Shown here: positions 1 to 7,106 of the stretch, one piece after another
How positions within the stretch are numbered: the stretch's first letter is position 1
Layout: every line of letters starts with the position of its first letter
NCBI GenBank assembly: GCA_017541565.1
Contig: JAFXYU010000145.1
Span: forward strand, 1 to 17,764
DNA from: a bacterium
GTDB taxonomy: Bacteria; Cyanobacteriota; Vampirovibrionia; Gastranaerophilales; Gastranaerophilaceae
Direction of reading: 5' to 3'
DNA length: 17,764 bases
The notes under the pieces: model-generated
Databases searched by the model: none
The model's input: only the letters and a program-made list of their open reading frames with translations
Told to the model about the DNA's origin: nothing
Translations under genes and position numbers: made by a program

Positions 1-1329
1 GAAGAATGGCATCAACTTTCCGATAAAAATGCGGACTATAATTACTCGGTTAAACATTATTATTATGCGGACATATTTACGGGTGCAAAAAAACTGCTTT
101 CTGATCCGCAGGTACAAATAGGTGATGTATTAAAAGAAATTCAATATCACGAAGATACCGCTCAAATATCATACGGAAGTGATGGTGTAACAGTAAAATA
201 TGTTATAGGCGGTGAAGAAGAAACTAAAAATTATAAAAAGATTACAAAATCGCAGGTTGATCATAATGCGGAATTAAAAAAATCTTTAGATGATTTTGCA
301 ACGGCAAAAAATCTGGCGATGAAAGACGGAATGCCGGAGGCTGATAATGTTTACGGTTATCTTGATGAAACATCAAATACATGGCATTTTTATCTTGCAA
401 ATATTAAAGAGGATGACTATAACCATATAACCCAAAGTATGGTAGATGCTGATGAAAATTTACAAGCATATTTGAGAGGTAACGGTTATCTTAATCCTGA
501 CGGAACTCTGAATGCAAATAATGTATATGGGCTTGCAACTGAAGAAGGTGATAAGGTTGTTTGGAATTTTATAACCGAAGGTGACGGTTCTGCTGACGTA
601 GTTGTAAGATATTCCGGTGAGTCTGTTGATGAAAAAGATTATTCAATGGCATATAACGTTCCTTCGTATGTAGGAAACTCAAGATTAACAGAACTCAGTG
701 AACTTATTGTAAACGATGATGTGGATCAGGTGGCTGATTTGGCACAGATTTTGAGGGATTGTCCGGATTCTTCCGTTAACAAGTATTTGAGTTTTGACAG
801 TGCAACAGGAAACTTAGTATATTCGGGAAGCGGAATTTATACTTTTGATATTAACGGAAAAACATACTATACGACGGAAGCAGATTTGGGAAACAGTGCA
901 GGAAAGCCTTATGATAAAAATAAACCTATTGATGCACAGGCAAAACTTGCTTATTATAATGCTTCATATATTACTCAAAAAATCGAAGAAACAAACAACG
1001 CACTTCTCGAGACGGATGGAGAAGGAAGGTTTAAGTCGGTTAAATTCGATAATGACAGTATTGTCTACAGTCTTAATGTAGAAACGGTTACAAATGATGC
1101 CGCATACGAAGATGCTATGAATAAGTATCTTCATAAAAAAGCACAGTATGAAAAAACGATTGCTGATATTAATGCTAAAACTTCTATTATTCAAAAAGAA
1201 GACAGAACACTGGAATTAAGGCTTAAACAACTCGATACCGAACAGCATGCACTTGCAACAGAAATGGATGCGGTTAAGAAGGTTATCAAAGACAACGTTG
1301 AAAAGACATTTAAGACATTTAGCGATTAG
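1..1329 (+). CDS. 3' part of a repeat-containing protein with C-terminal coiled coil, function unknown (5' end outside window)
   Basis: The reading frame is open from base 1 to the TAG at 1327-1329, giving 442 residues with no start inside that must be used. An in-frame ATG at 319 exists, but coding continues upstream of it without a break, so the gene is truncated by the window edge. Two copies of a roughly 62-residue unit are visible: 'ITKSQVD...DNVYG' from codon 81 and 'ITQSMVD...NNVYG' from codon 143. The region is acidic and rich in Asp, Asn, Tyr and Gly, like a surface or extracellular protein. The last 75 residues or so are charged and heptad-like ('RTLELRLKQLDTEQHALATE'), predicting a long coiled coil that ends in 'FKTFSD'. 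I do not recognise the family. It might be a surface or appendage protein, but this is inference. The gene is followed by a clear hairpin terminator and converges on minE. Confidence 0.8.
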   Translation, partial: EEWHQLSDKNADYNYSVKHYYYADIFTGAKKLLSDPQVQIGDVLKEIQYHEDTAQISYGSDGVTVKYVIGGEEETKNYKKITKSQVDHNAELKKSLDDFATAKNLAMKDGMPEADNVYGYLDETSNTWHFYLANIKEDDYNHITQSMVDADENLQAYLRGNGYLNPDGTLNANNVYGLATEEGDKVVWNFITEGDGSADVVVRYSGESVDEKDYSMAYNVPSYVGNSRLTELSELIVNDDVDQVADLAQILRDCPDSSVNKYLSFDSATGNLVYSGSGIYTFDINGKTYYTTEADLGNSAGKPYDKNKPIDAQAKLAYYNASYITQKIEETNNALLETDGEGRFKSVKFDNDSIVYSLNVETVTNDAAYEDAMNKYLHKKAQYEKTIADINAKTSIIQKEDRTLELRLKQLDTEQHALATEMDAVKKVIKDNVEKTFKTFSD

Positions 1330-1345
1330 TATAATTTTTGAAATA

Positions 1346-1380
1346 ACAAAACGGGCGGACATTTTGTCCGCCCGTTTTGT
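1346..1380. terminator. Bidirectional intrinsic terminator between the partial + strand gene and minE
   Basis: A perfect 16-bp inverted repeat (arms 1346-1361 and 1365-1380) encloses a 3-nt TTT loop. The core is GC-rich (ACGGGCGGAC / GTCCGCCCGT) and each arm ends in a run of A or T (ACAAAA / TTTTGT). The stem is therefore followed by U-rich RNA in either direction. It lies 16 nt after the stop of the + strand gene and 6 nt beyond the minE stop, so it can terminate both convergent transcripts. Confidence 0.93.
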
Positions 1381-1386
1381 TAAAAT

Positions 1387-1986
1387 CTATAAATTTGCCT
1401 CTTCTTCAGTTTGTTCTGTTATTTCGTTTTCTTGTGAGGTGGAATTCATTTCGTCAGGAGTAGAAACATTTGATTTTTTCTTCCTCTTTTTCGGTTTTAT
1501 TTCTGTCCCTTCGGAGGCTTCTATTTCTTCGGTTTCTTCGGAAATTTCTTCCCCTTCGCCGTCGTCCTCAATTTCATCATCTTCATCGCTATCGTCTTCC
1601 GACTCGTCCTCGGTATCTTCATCTGTTTCATCCGAGTCAATAGTTTCTTCAAGTAATGCTTCTTTGTGTGCCTGAATAGCAGCCTCAATTTCGTCCTCGT
1701 CTTTAGCGCGAATTACCGGAATTGAAAGCATAAGAGCGACTTGATCGCCTTCCTGTTCAAAATTGAGTTCCAGAAGTTCTTTATCAAGTTCTACATAACG
1801 AGACAGCAAATCGATGAGTTCGCTTCTCATTTGTTCCAAAATCTTAGGAGTAAGGTTTGTTCTGTCCTGCATCAAAACAAGTTTAAGCCTGTTTGTTGCA
1901 ACGGATTTTGAAGCCTCTTCTCCCTGTTCTTCTTGTGGTCTGAAAAATCTTGCCACTGTATTATATATATCAGAGAAAAGTCCCAT
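1387..1986 (-). CDS. minE: Cell division topological specificity factor MinE with long acidic C-terminal extension
   Basis: MinE stimulates the MinD ATPase, releases MinC-MinD from the membrane and drives Min oscillation. Residues 1-17 (MGLFSDIYNTVARFF) fit the short amphipathic membrane-binding start. Residues 30-43 (ATNRLKLVLMQDRT) match the MinD-binding segment, and residues 44-93 (PKILEQMRSELIDLLSRYVE...IPVIR) match the dimeric topological specificity domain. Normal MinE proteins are about 85-100 residues, whereas this one is 199. The extra part is a low-complexity acidic tail: residues 111-160 hold 31 Asp/Glu and no Lys/Arg. A basic patch (KPKKRKKK, 164-171) and another acidic end follow. 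The gene starts 1 nt after the minD stop, last in minC-minD-minE, and ends at the bidirectional hairpin. The core identification is firm. The role of the tail is unknown. Confidence 0.93.
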   Translation of the reverse strand: MGLFSDIYNTVARFFRPQEEQGEEASKSVATNRLKLVLMQDRTNLTPKILEQMRSELIDLLSRYVELDKELLELNFEQEGDQVALMLSIPVIRAKDEDEIEAAIQAHKEALLEETIDSDETDEDTEDESEDDSDEDDEIEDDGEGEEISEETEEIEASEGTEIKPKKRKKKSNVSTPDEMNSTSQENEITEQTEEEANL

Positions 1987-1987
1987 T

Positions 1988-2800
1988 CTACACCTTCACT
2001 TTCAATTTGGAAATGGCATTTTTGAGTTTTGCCATAAATCCTTTTGGTTCGTCCAAATTCAGGAACGGAACTTCTTCACCCAAAATTCGTTGTGCGACAT
2101 TTCTGTACGCTTTACCGGCAAGGGCATTTTCATCATTTACAATTGGTTCACCTTTGTTTGTTGAAGTGATAATGCCTGTATCCTCAGGTATTATACCGAG
2201 AAGCGGAATTTCAAGAATACCGACAACATCATCAACGCTCATCATTTCATTAGATTTAATCAAATTCGGGCGAACTCTGTTCAAAAGAAGTTTTGTACTG
2301 TTTATATCTTCTTTTGTATTTAATAAGCCGATAATTCTGTCTGCATCACGAATTGCTGACATTTCAGGGGTTGTAACAACGATTGCTTCTGATGCGCCCG
2401 CAACTGCGTTTTGGAATCCTTGTTCAATACCTGCAGGGCAGTCAACAAGAACAAAATCATTCTTTTCTTTGAGTTTGTCGCAGATATCTTTTAGTTGCTC
2501 CGCGTTAACAGCGGTTTTATCCCTTGTCTGTGCAGCCGCCAAAAGCGAAAGGTTAGGATTCTTTTTGTCCTTCACAAGCGCTTGTTTGAGTTTGCAGCGT
2601 TCTTCAATTACGTCAACGATTGTGTATACAATTCTGTTTTCGAGACCCAGAAGCAAATCAAGGTTTCTCAAACCCAGATCTGTATCAATAAGAACAACTT
2701 TATAGCCGTTTTTAGCCAACGCTGTTCCAATGTTTGCACTTGTTGTTGTTTTACCTACTCCGCCTTTTCCGGATGTTATAACTATTACTCGGCCAGTCAT
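1988..2800 (-). CDS. minD: Septum site-determining ATPase MinD
   Basis: MinD is the membrane-cycling ATPase that recruits MinC and is released by MinE. Its 270 residues are the usual family length (E. coli about 270). A deviant Walker A motif SGKGGVGKTT occupies residues 10-19, with the signature Lys12 and catalytic Lys17. Switch I 'DTDLGLRNLD' is at 39-48 and Walker B/switch II 'LVDCPAG' is around 118-124. The C-terminal amphipathic membrane-targeting helix (FMAKLKNAISKLKVKV) is at about 255-270. The start codon shares one base with the minC stop (TAATG, 2802-2798). Its ribosome-binding site AAGGAG (2812-2807) lies inside the last minC codons, so translation is likely coupled. minE follows after 1 nt. 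Confidence 0.97.
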   Translation of the reverse strand: MTGRVIVITSGKGGVGKTTTSANIGTALAKNGYKVVLIDTDLGLRNLDLLLGLENRIVYTIVDVIEERCKLKQALVKDKKNPNLSLLAAAQTRDKTAVNAEQLKDICDKLKEKNDFVLVDCPAGIEQGFQNAVAGASEAIVVTTPEMSAIRDADRIIGLLNTKEDINSTKLLLNRVRPNLIKSNEMMSVDDVVGILEIPLLGIIPEDTGIITSTNKGEPIVNDENALAGKAYRNVAQRILGEEVPFLNLDEPKGFMAKLKNAISKLKVKV

Positions 2801-3792
2801 TAATTTCTCCTTAACTTCTTATAAATTACTATTTTACCGTCTTCAATCTGAGCCTCCTCAGGGGTAAACTCATTTGTTTTTTGTACATAAGGAACATTCA
2901 TAGTGTCATTTCTTCTTGCGTACAAACCAGCAATTCTTAATTGAATTGCATTCAATTTTAAAGCTCTGACTTTGGATGTGATATTTCCTTCACTTCCGGC
3001 ATGAGCAATTCCGCCTAAAATACCCCAAACCGTTATATCTCCGGTTGCAATAATTTCGCTTCCGGGGTGAGCATCACCTATTATAAAGATGTTTCCGTTG
3101 TAATTGACTGTTTGTCCGGAACGCAGTGTTTGGTTTAAGTACAATGTCGGAAGTTGTGCATTGTCGGATGAATTTTCTTCAATACCTTCCGGCAGAACAT
3201 TTCCTGTATCCAAAAGAATATATTTGCTATTTTCTTCCGTGGGAAGCAGTCCTTCTTGTGCGGCAAAAGAGCCGAAATCCGAACTGTTAAAAGTTTCGCT
3301 CGGGATAACCTCGGAAATTTCCTGAGTTGACATTTCGTCATAAATATCTTCAATTCCTTCCGCAGTTTCAATAGTTCCGGTCGGAAGTTCAATCTCGGGA
3401 GTAATTTCTACCGTACGATTTTCTTCGTTGTTATATTCGCCGGTTCCTTCCGTCGCTGTTTCTTCTGAAACATTTTCATTAAGATTCTGCTGAATATCCT
3501 GTTCACTCACTTTTGAAATGACGATTCCCAAACTTACCGCAGATGCTTCTGTTTGCTCGGAAGATGTATCTACAAATGCAATAGATGCATCTTTTGATTC
3601 AATCAATGCTTTGATGCTTAACAACTGTGATTGTTTTAAATCTAATGAGCCTAATTTAAGACATACATTTTTTCTTCTTACGTCGGGATGCTCAATGATT
3701 GAGTTAAGTTCGCTTACAAGTTGTGTTGTATTTTGAGCGGCACTTAAATCAATAATAAACCCGTTCTCTACTAAACCTTTTTCCATTAACAT
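2800..3792 (-). CDS. minC: Septum site-determining protein MinC with long acidic linker
   Basis: MinC inhibits FtsZ polymerisation at the poles when carried by MinD. Read from the ATG at 3792 it has 330 residues (E. coli 231). Residues 1-95 fit the MinC N-terminal domain. Residues 216-292 fit the C-terminal beta-helix: 'GNIFIIGDAHPGSEI', 'GDITVWGILGGIAHAGSEGN' and 'LRIAGLYA' are family hallmarks. Between them lies an insertion with 28 acidic and only 2 basic residues across positions 101-210, far longer than a normal linker. The start at 3792 is chosen over an in-frame TTG at 3849 because the TTG coincides with a -35 element, and transcription should begin near 3814. GGGAA at 3804-3800 is a fair ribosome-binding site, 7 nt upstream. 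A second ATG at 3786 is possible. This is the first gene of the min operon. Confidence 0.93.
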   Translation of the reverse strand: MLMEKGLVENGFIIDLSAAQNTTQLVSELNSIIEHPDVRRKNVCLKLGSLDLKQSQLLSIKALIESKDASIAFVDTSSEQTEASAVSLGIVISKVSEQDIQQNLNENVSEETATEGTGEYNNEENRTVEITPEIELPTGTIETAEGIEDIYDEMSTQEISEVIPSETFNSSDFGSFAAQEGLLPTEENSKYILLDTGNVLPEGIEENSSDNAQLPTLYLNQTLRSGQTVNYNGNIFIIGDAHPGSEIIATGDITVWGILGGIAHAGSEGNITSKVRALKLNAIQLRIAGLYARRNDTMNVPYVQKTNEFTPEEAQIEDGKIVIYKKLRRN

Positions 3793-3820
3793 ATAATAAT
3801 TCCCAAATAATCTGTGACAT

Positions 3821-3849
3821 AGAATAGAATAGCCTAAAAAACTTCTCAA
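3821..3849 (-). promoter_or_regulatory. Sigma-70-type promoter of the minCDE operon
   Basis: On the minus strand TTGAGA (3849-3844) and TATTCT (3826-3821) are separated by exactly 17 bp. A transcript would start near 3814, about 22 nt before the ATG at 3792 and just ahead of its GGGAA ribosome-binding site. The element overlaps the upstream TTG alternative start of minC, which argues against that start. This is a motif match only. Confidence 0.55.
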
Positions 3850-3907
3850 TTCAATAAAGTATGTAATATTGTAAAGAAAAATAAAGAGAAATGAGGATTT
3901 TGGTTTA

Positions 3908-3916
3908 TGTTAAAAT
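3908..3916 (+). promoter_or_regulatory. Extended -10 promoter of lepA, implying a leaderless or near-leaderless mRNA
   Basis: TG-T-TAAAAT (3908-3916) matches an extended -10 element. The lepA ATG at 3923 lies only 6 nt beyond it, at the position where transcription would begin. There is no good -35 at 17 bp (3888-3893) and no Shine-Dalgarno sequence within 15 nt of the ATG; the nearest purine run, GAGGA (3893-3897), is about 25 nt away. An undetected upstream promoter would make this an ordinary, weakly translated leader instead. Confidence 0.4.
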
Positions 3917-3922
3917 AGTTTT

Positions 3923-5725
3923 ATGGGCTACAGAAACAATGTAAGAAACTTTTGTATAATTGCACATATAGATCACGGCAAATCTACTCTTGCTGACAGG
4001 CTTCTTGAAGCAACCGGTACAATTGCGCCAAGGGATATGCAAGCGCAGTTACTGGACACTATGGACATTGAGCGTGAGCGCGGCATTACCATAAAATTGA
4101 ATGCGGCGAGAATGAATTATACCTCCAAAAGCGGTGAAAAATTTGTTTTTAATTTAATTGATACTCCGGGGCATGTTGATTTTTCTTATGAAGTTTCACG
4201 TTCACTTGCGGCATGTGAAGGTGCTTTGCTTATAGTAGATGCAACTCAGGGTGTTGAGGCCCAGACTTTAGCGAATGTTTATATGGCAATAGAGCAGAAT
4301 TTGGAAATAATTCCGGTGATTAATAAAATTGATTTACCTTCTGCTGATGTTGACAGAGTAAAACAGGAAATTGAAGATATACTGGGAATAGATACTTCTA
4401 TGGCAATTCCTGTTAGTGCAAAAACGGGTGAAGGTATTGATAAAGTATTGGAAGCCATAGTTGATTTTGTTCCTCCTCCTCAGGATACGACGGATAGACC
4501 TTTGAGGGCATTGGTATTTGATAGTGCGTATGATTCATACTTGGGGACACTATGTTTCTTTAAGATTATGGATGGCAAGATGAAGCTTGGGGATAAAGTA
4601 AAATTTATGGCATCCGAAAAAGAATACGATATTGTTGAACTAGGTTATCTTACGCCGAACAGAGTACAGGTTGACGAACTTGTTTGCGGTGATGTAGGAT
4701 ATTTCGCCGGTTCTATAAAAGAGATTACAAGGTTTGTGGGTGATACCGTTACACATGTGGAAAATCCCGCAACAGAGCCTTTACCCGGATATAAGGAAGC
4801 GTTACCTATGGTGTTCTCCGGCATGTATCCTGTCGATAACGAGGACTATCATGAACTCAAAGAGGCGCTTGAAAAATTAAAACTTTCTGACAGTTCAATC
4901 ACATTTGAACCGGAAACTTCATCTGCTCTGGGTTTTGGATTTAGATGCGGATTTTTAGGAATGCTTCACATGGAGATTGCTCAAGAAAGACTTGAAAGAG
5001 AGTATGATCTTTCAATAGTAACGACAGCACCTTCCGTTATTTACAAAGTTCATAAGACAAATGGTGAAGTCGTTGAAATTGACAACCCTGCAAACCTTCC
5101 GGCAGCGCAATACAGGGACTATATAGAAGAGCCGTATGTTAAGGTTTCAATTATAACTCCTAACGAATTTGTCGGAACATTGATGGATTTGGCTCAGACC
5201 AAAAGAGGAATTTTTGTAAATATGAATTATTTGGACAAAGTCAGGGTGGATTTAATATATGAAATTCCTTTGAGTGAAGTAATTACGGATTTTTATGATC
5301 AATTAAAATCCCGTTCAAAAGGATATGCAAGTTTAGATTATGAATTTTGCGATTATAAACGCTCAAAATTGGTTAAACTGGATGTTATGCTGGCAGGCGA
5401 AGTTGTTGACGCACTTTCCGTCATTTGTCACGAAGACAATGCCTATTATATAGGTCAGAAACTTACAGAAAAGTTAAAAACAATTATTCCGAGGCAGATG
5501 TTTGAAGTTCCCATACAAGCGGCAATCGGCGGAAGAGTAATTGCAAGAACTAATATTAAAGCACTAAGAAAAAGCGTTTTGGATAAATGTTACGGCGGTG
5601 ATATTACCAGAAAACGTAAACTGTTGGAAAAACAAAAACGCGGTAAAAAACGTATGAAAGCAATCGGTCGGGTAGAAGTTCCGCAAGAAGCATTTATGGC
5701 TGTTTTGAGTTTGGAAGAAGAATAG
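3923..5725 (+). CDS. lepA: Elongation factor 4 (back-translocating ribosomal GTPase LepA)
   Basis: LepA is a ribosome-associated translational GTPase related to EF-G. Its 600 residues match the family (E. coli 599). The GTPase domain shows G1 AHIDHGKST (14-22), G2 within RERGITIK (51-58), G3 DTPGHVDF (80-87), G4 NKID (134-137) and G5 SAK (165-167). Later family marks are '[15 protein letters not shown]', '[18 protein letters not shown]' and 'KGYASLDYE'. The LepA-specific C-terminal domain carries '[17 protein letters not shown]' and '[18 protein letters not shown]'. The ATG is chosen because homologues begin just before '[15 protein letters not shown]'. It has no Shine-Dalgarno sequence. The gene is divergent from minC and is followed without any gap by the PgeF gene, whose ATG directly follows the TAG stop. 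Confidence 0.98.
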   Translation: MGYRNNVRNFCIIAHIDHGKSTLADRLLEATGTIAPRDMQAQLLDTMDIERERGITIKLNAARMNYTSKSGEKFVFNLIDTPGHVDFSYEVSRSLAACEGALLIVDATQGVEAQTLANVYMAIEQNLEIIPVINKIDLPSADVDRVKQEIEDILGIDTSMAIPVSAKTGEGIDKVLEAIVDFVPPPQDTTDRPLRALVFDSAYDSYLGTLCFFKIMDGKMKLGDKVKFMASEKEYDIVELGYLTPNRVQVDELVCGDVGYFAGSIKEITRFVGDTVTHVENPATEPLPGYKEALPMVFSGMYPVDNEDYHELKEALEKLKLSDSSITFEPETSSALGFGFRCGFLGMLHMEIAQERLEREYDLSIVTTAPSVIYKVHKTNGEVVEIDNPANLPAAQYRDYIEEPYVKVSIITPNEFVGTLMDLAQTKRGIFVNMNYLDKVRVDLIYEIPLSEVITDFYDQLKSRSKGYASLDYEFCDYKRSKLVKLDVMLAGEVVDALSVICHEDNAYYIGQKLTEKLKTIIPRQMFEVPIQAAIGGRVIARTNIKALRKSVLDKCYGGDITRKRKLLEKQKRGKKRMKAIGRVEVPQEAFMAVLSLEEE

Positions 5726-6385
5726 ATGTATTATTTTGAAGAATATAAAGGCAAAAACATTCTGAGAAGTGATTATATACAGGAAGTTAATGCTTTTTTT
5801 ACGACAAGGCAAGGTTTTGATTTTGATTTGGAAAAAGCACGGCGCGTTGTTTCACCGACTCAAACACACACATCGAATGTTCAAATTGTAGATGACAGAA
5901 CCGAATATCCCGATACTGACGGACTTATTACTGATTTAAAAGATTGTTTGGTGTATTTGAGATTTGCCGATTGCACACCGTTAATATTCTACGATAATGT
6001 TAAAAAAGTCGGAGCAATATCTCACGCCGGTTGGCGCGGAACAGCCGATAAAATTGGGGTGAAAACCGTGGATAAAATGACGGTAAATTATGGTTCAAAA
6101 CCAAAAGACATTACAGTTTTAATCGGACCGGCAATTTCTGTATGTTGTTATGAAGTAGGTGATGACGTTAAAGAGAAATTGCTATCGACAGTAAGTGATC
6201 AAACCGGACTCACCAACGGAATGAATGTAGATTTGAAAAATATAAATGCGCGGCAGTTGGAAGAAAAAGGTGTTAAAAAAATTGATATTTGTCCGTATTG
6301 TACCTGTTGTAATAACGATTTATTCTTTTCATACAGAAAAGAAAACGGAACAAAAGAACGTCACTATGCAGTTTTAAAACTTTAA
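5726..6385 (+). CDS. pgeF: Peptidoglycan editing factor PgeF / YfiH-type laccase-domain protein
   Basis: This is a member of the multicopper polyphenol oxidase-like (DUF152/YfiH) family. Studied members act as purine nucleoside phosphorylase/adenosine deaminase-like enzymes, and the E. coli protein corrects L-Ser misincorporation in peptidoglycan. The zinc-binding His-Cys-His set is visible: His48 in 'TQTHTSNV', Cys83 in 'FADCTPLIFYD' and His100 in 'SHAGWRGT'. The family motifs 'GPAIS.CCYEVGDDV' (134-148) and 'C.CCNNDLFFSYRKE' near the end are also present. At 219 residues it is a little shorter than typical (about 240-260), mainly at the N-terminus. Extra cysteines (C189, C192, C194, C195) cluster near the end. 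The ATG immediately follows the lepA TAG, with GGAAGAAG upstream, so the two are likely co-transcribed and coupled. Its stop overlaps the convergent gene by 4 nt. Confidence 0.92.
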   Translation: MYYFEEYKGKNILRSDYIQEVNAFFTTRQGFDFDLEKARRVVSPTQTHTSNVQIVDDRTEYPDTDGLITDLKDCLVYLRFADCTPLIFYDNVKKVGAISHAGWRGTADKIGVKTVDKMTVNYGSKPKDITVLIGPAISVCCYEVGDDVKEKLLSTVSDQTGLTNGMNVDLKNINARQLEEKGVKKIDICPYCTCCNNDLFFSYRKENGTKERHYAVLKL

Positions 6386-7059
6386 GCTCTTAATTTTTCG
6401 GCTTCAGCTTTGGCAGCAGCCTCAGCTTTACGTTTTTTATCAAGTTTGTTTGTAATATAGATATTCAGGTTAGGAATACCCAAACCGAGAACAAGACCTG
6501 AGAATAAGTATCCGGCAACTTGTGCACCATTTAGTACATTTAAGTGTTTTCTTGTTGCTTTTCTTACCGCATCGGTAATCTTAGGATTATTCTTGAGTTC
6601 TTTGAGCATTTCTTTAAAGGATTTGGCAACCAATTTGCCGTCAACAGTCTTGGTTGTTTCAACACCGTGTTCCTGAAGGGTTTTTACCAGAATTTCATCT
6701 CTTGTTTTGAGTGAGGAATAGAACATCTTCTTAAAGTAATTTGCGTTTTCTGTGCCCTTCTTGTAGTTTATTACTTTCTTATCAAATTTTGCAGCAGTCA
6801 TTCTGTTAACTATGTCACCCAAAACGAGCCAGCTCAGATATCCCAGAGTGTCTTTTGTAAGTACTTCTCTGAGTTCATCTTTGTCACGGGCTGAGAATAT
6901 ACGCGAAATTATGGTAATGCCGTACAAACCTTTTAACTGATTGATGGTCGGCATTTTACCCGTGAATGCCATTTTTTCCATAAATTTCTTCGGAGTAAAC
7001 TTCCACGGTGTAATGTTAAGCGTGCTTAGTATCATACTGAAGAAACCTAAACTGCTCAA
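6382..7059 (-). CDS. 3' part of a frameshifted uncharacterised membrane protein
   Basis: Read alone from a TTG at 7059 (AAGGG 9 nt upstream) this gives 225 residues. However, the same frame stays open and protein-like upstream to about 7140 ('KTGTDGFVGVEGRSKDNS...GFKGLK'). It aligns with the C-terminal half of the protein at 8051-9712: 'FTGKMPTINQ' matches 'FKGKFPTMDQ', and 'SRIFSARDKDELRE' matches 'SRMSAAEDKNELAE'. The terminal membrane segment 'GLVLGLGIPNLNIYITNKL' also has a counterpart in the paralogue. It is therefore best seen as the second half of one gene beginning at 8042, joined by a -1 shift near 7140. The end is lysine- and alanine-rich (KKRKAEAAAKAEAEK). The internal TTG might allow separate translation of this half. 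Its stop codon overlaps the pgeF stop. Function is unknown. Confidence 0.8.
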   Translation of the reverse strand: MSSLGFFSMILSTLNITPWKFTPKKFMEKMAFTGKMPTINQLKGLYGITIISRIFSARDKDELREVLTKDTLGYLSWLVLGDIVNRMTAAKFDKKVINYKKGTENANYFKKMFYSSLKTRDEILVKTLQEHGVETTKTVDGKLVAKSFKEMLKELKNNPKITDAVRKATRKHLNVLNGAQVAGYLFSGLVLGLGIPNLNIYITNKLDKKRKAEAAAKAEAEKLRA

Positions 7060-7106
7060 AGTTTTTAATCCCTTGAAGCCTGCCGAATTGTCTTTGGAAC
7101 GTCCTT

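Noticed and set aside
1346..1380. CRISPR repeat or transposon end
   Set aside because: It is a single perfect hairpin with A/T flanks between two convergent stops, with no second copy. It is a terminator.
1247..1675. Serine-rich reading frame on the plus strand opposite minE
   Set aside because: It is the antisense of the GAA/GAT-rich acidic tail of MinE, which automatically reads as Ser/Phe-rich. It has no ribosome-binding site and crosses the terminator.
1950..2705. 251-codon frame on the plus strand opposite minD
   Set aside because: It is antisense to a fully conserved minD, has no family resemblance and has no start signal. It is a codon-bias shadow.
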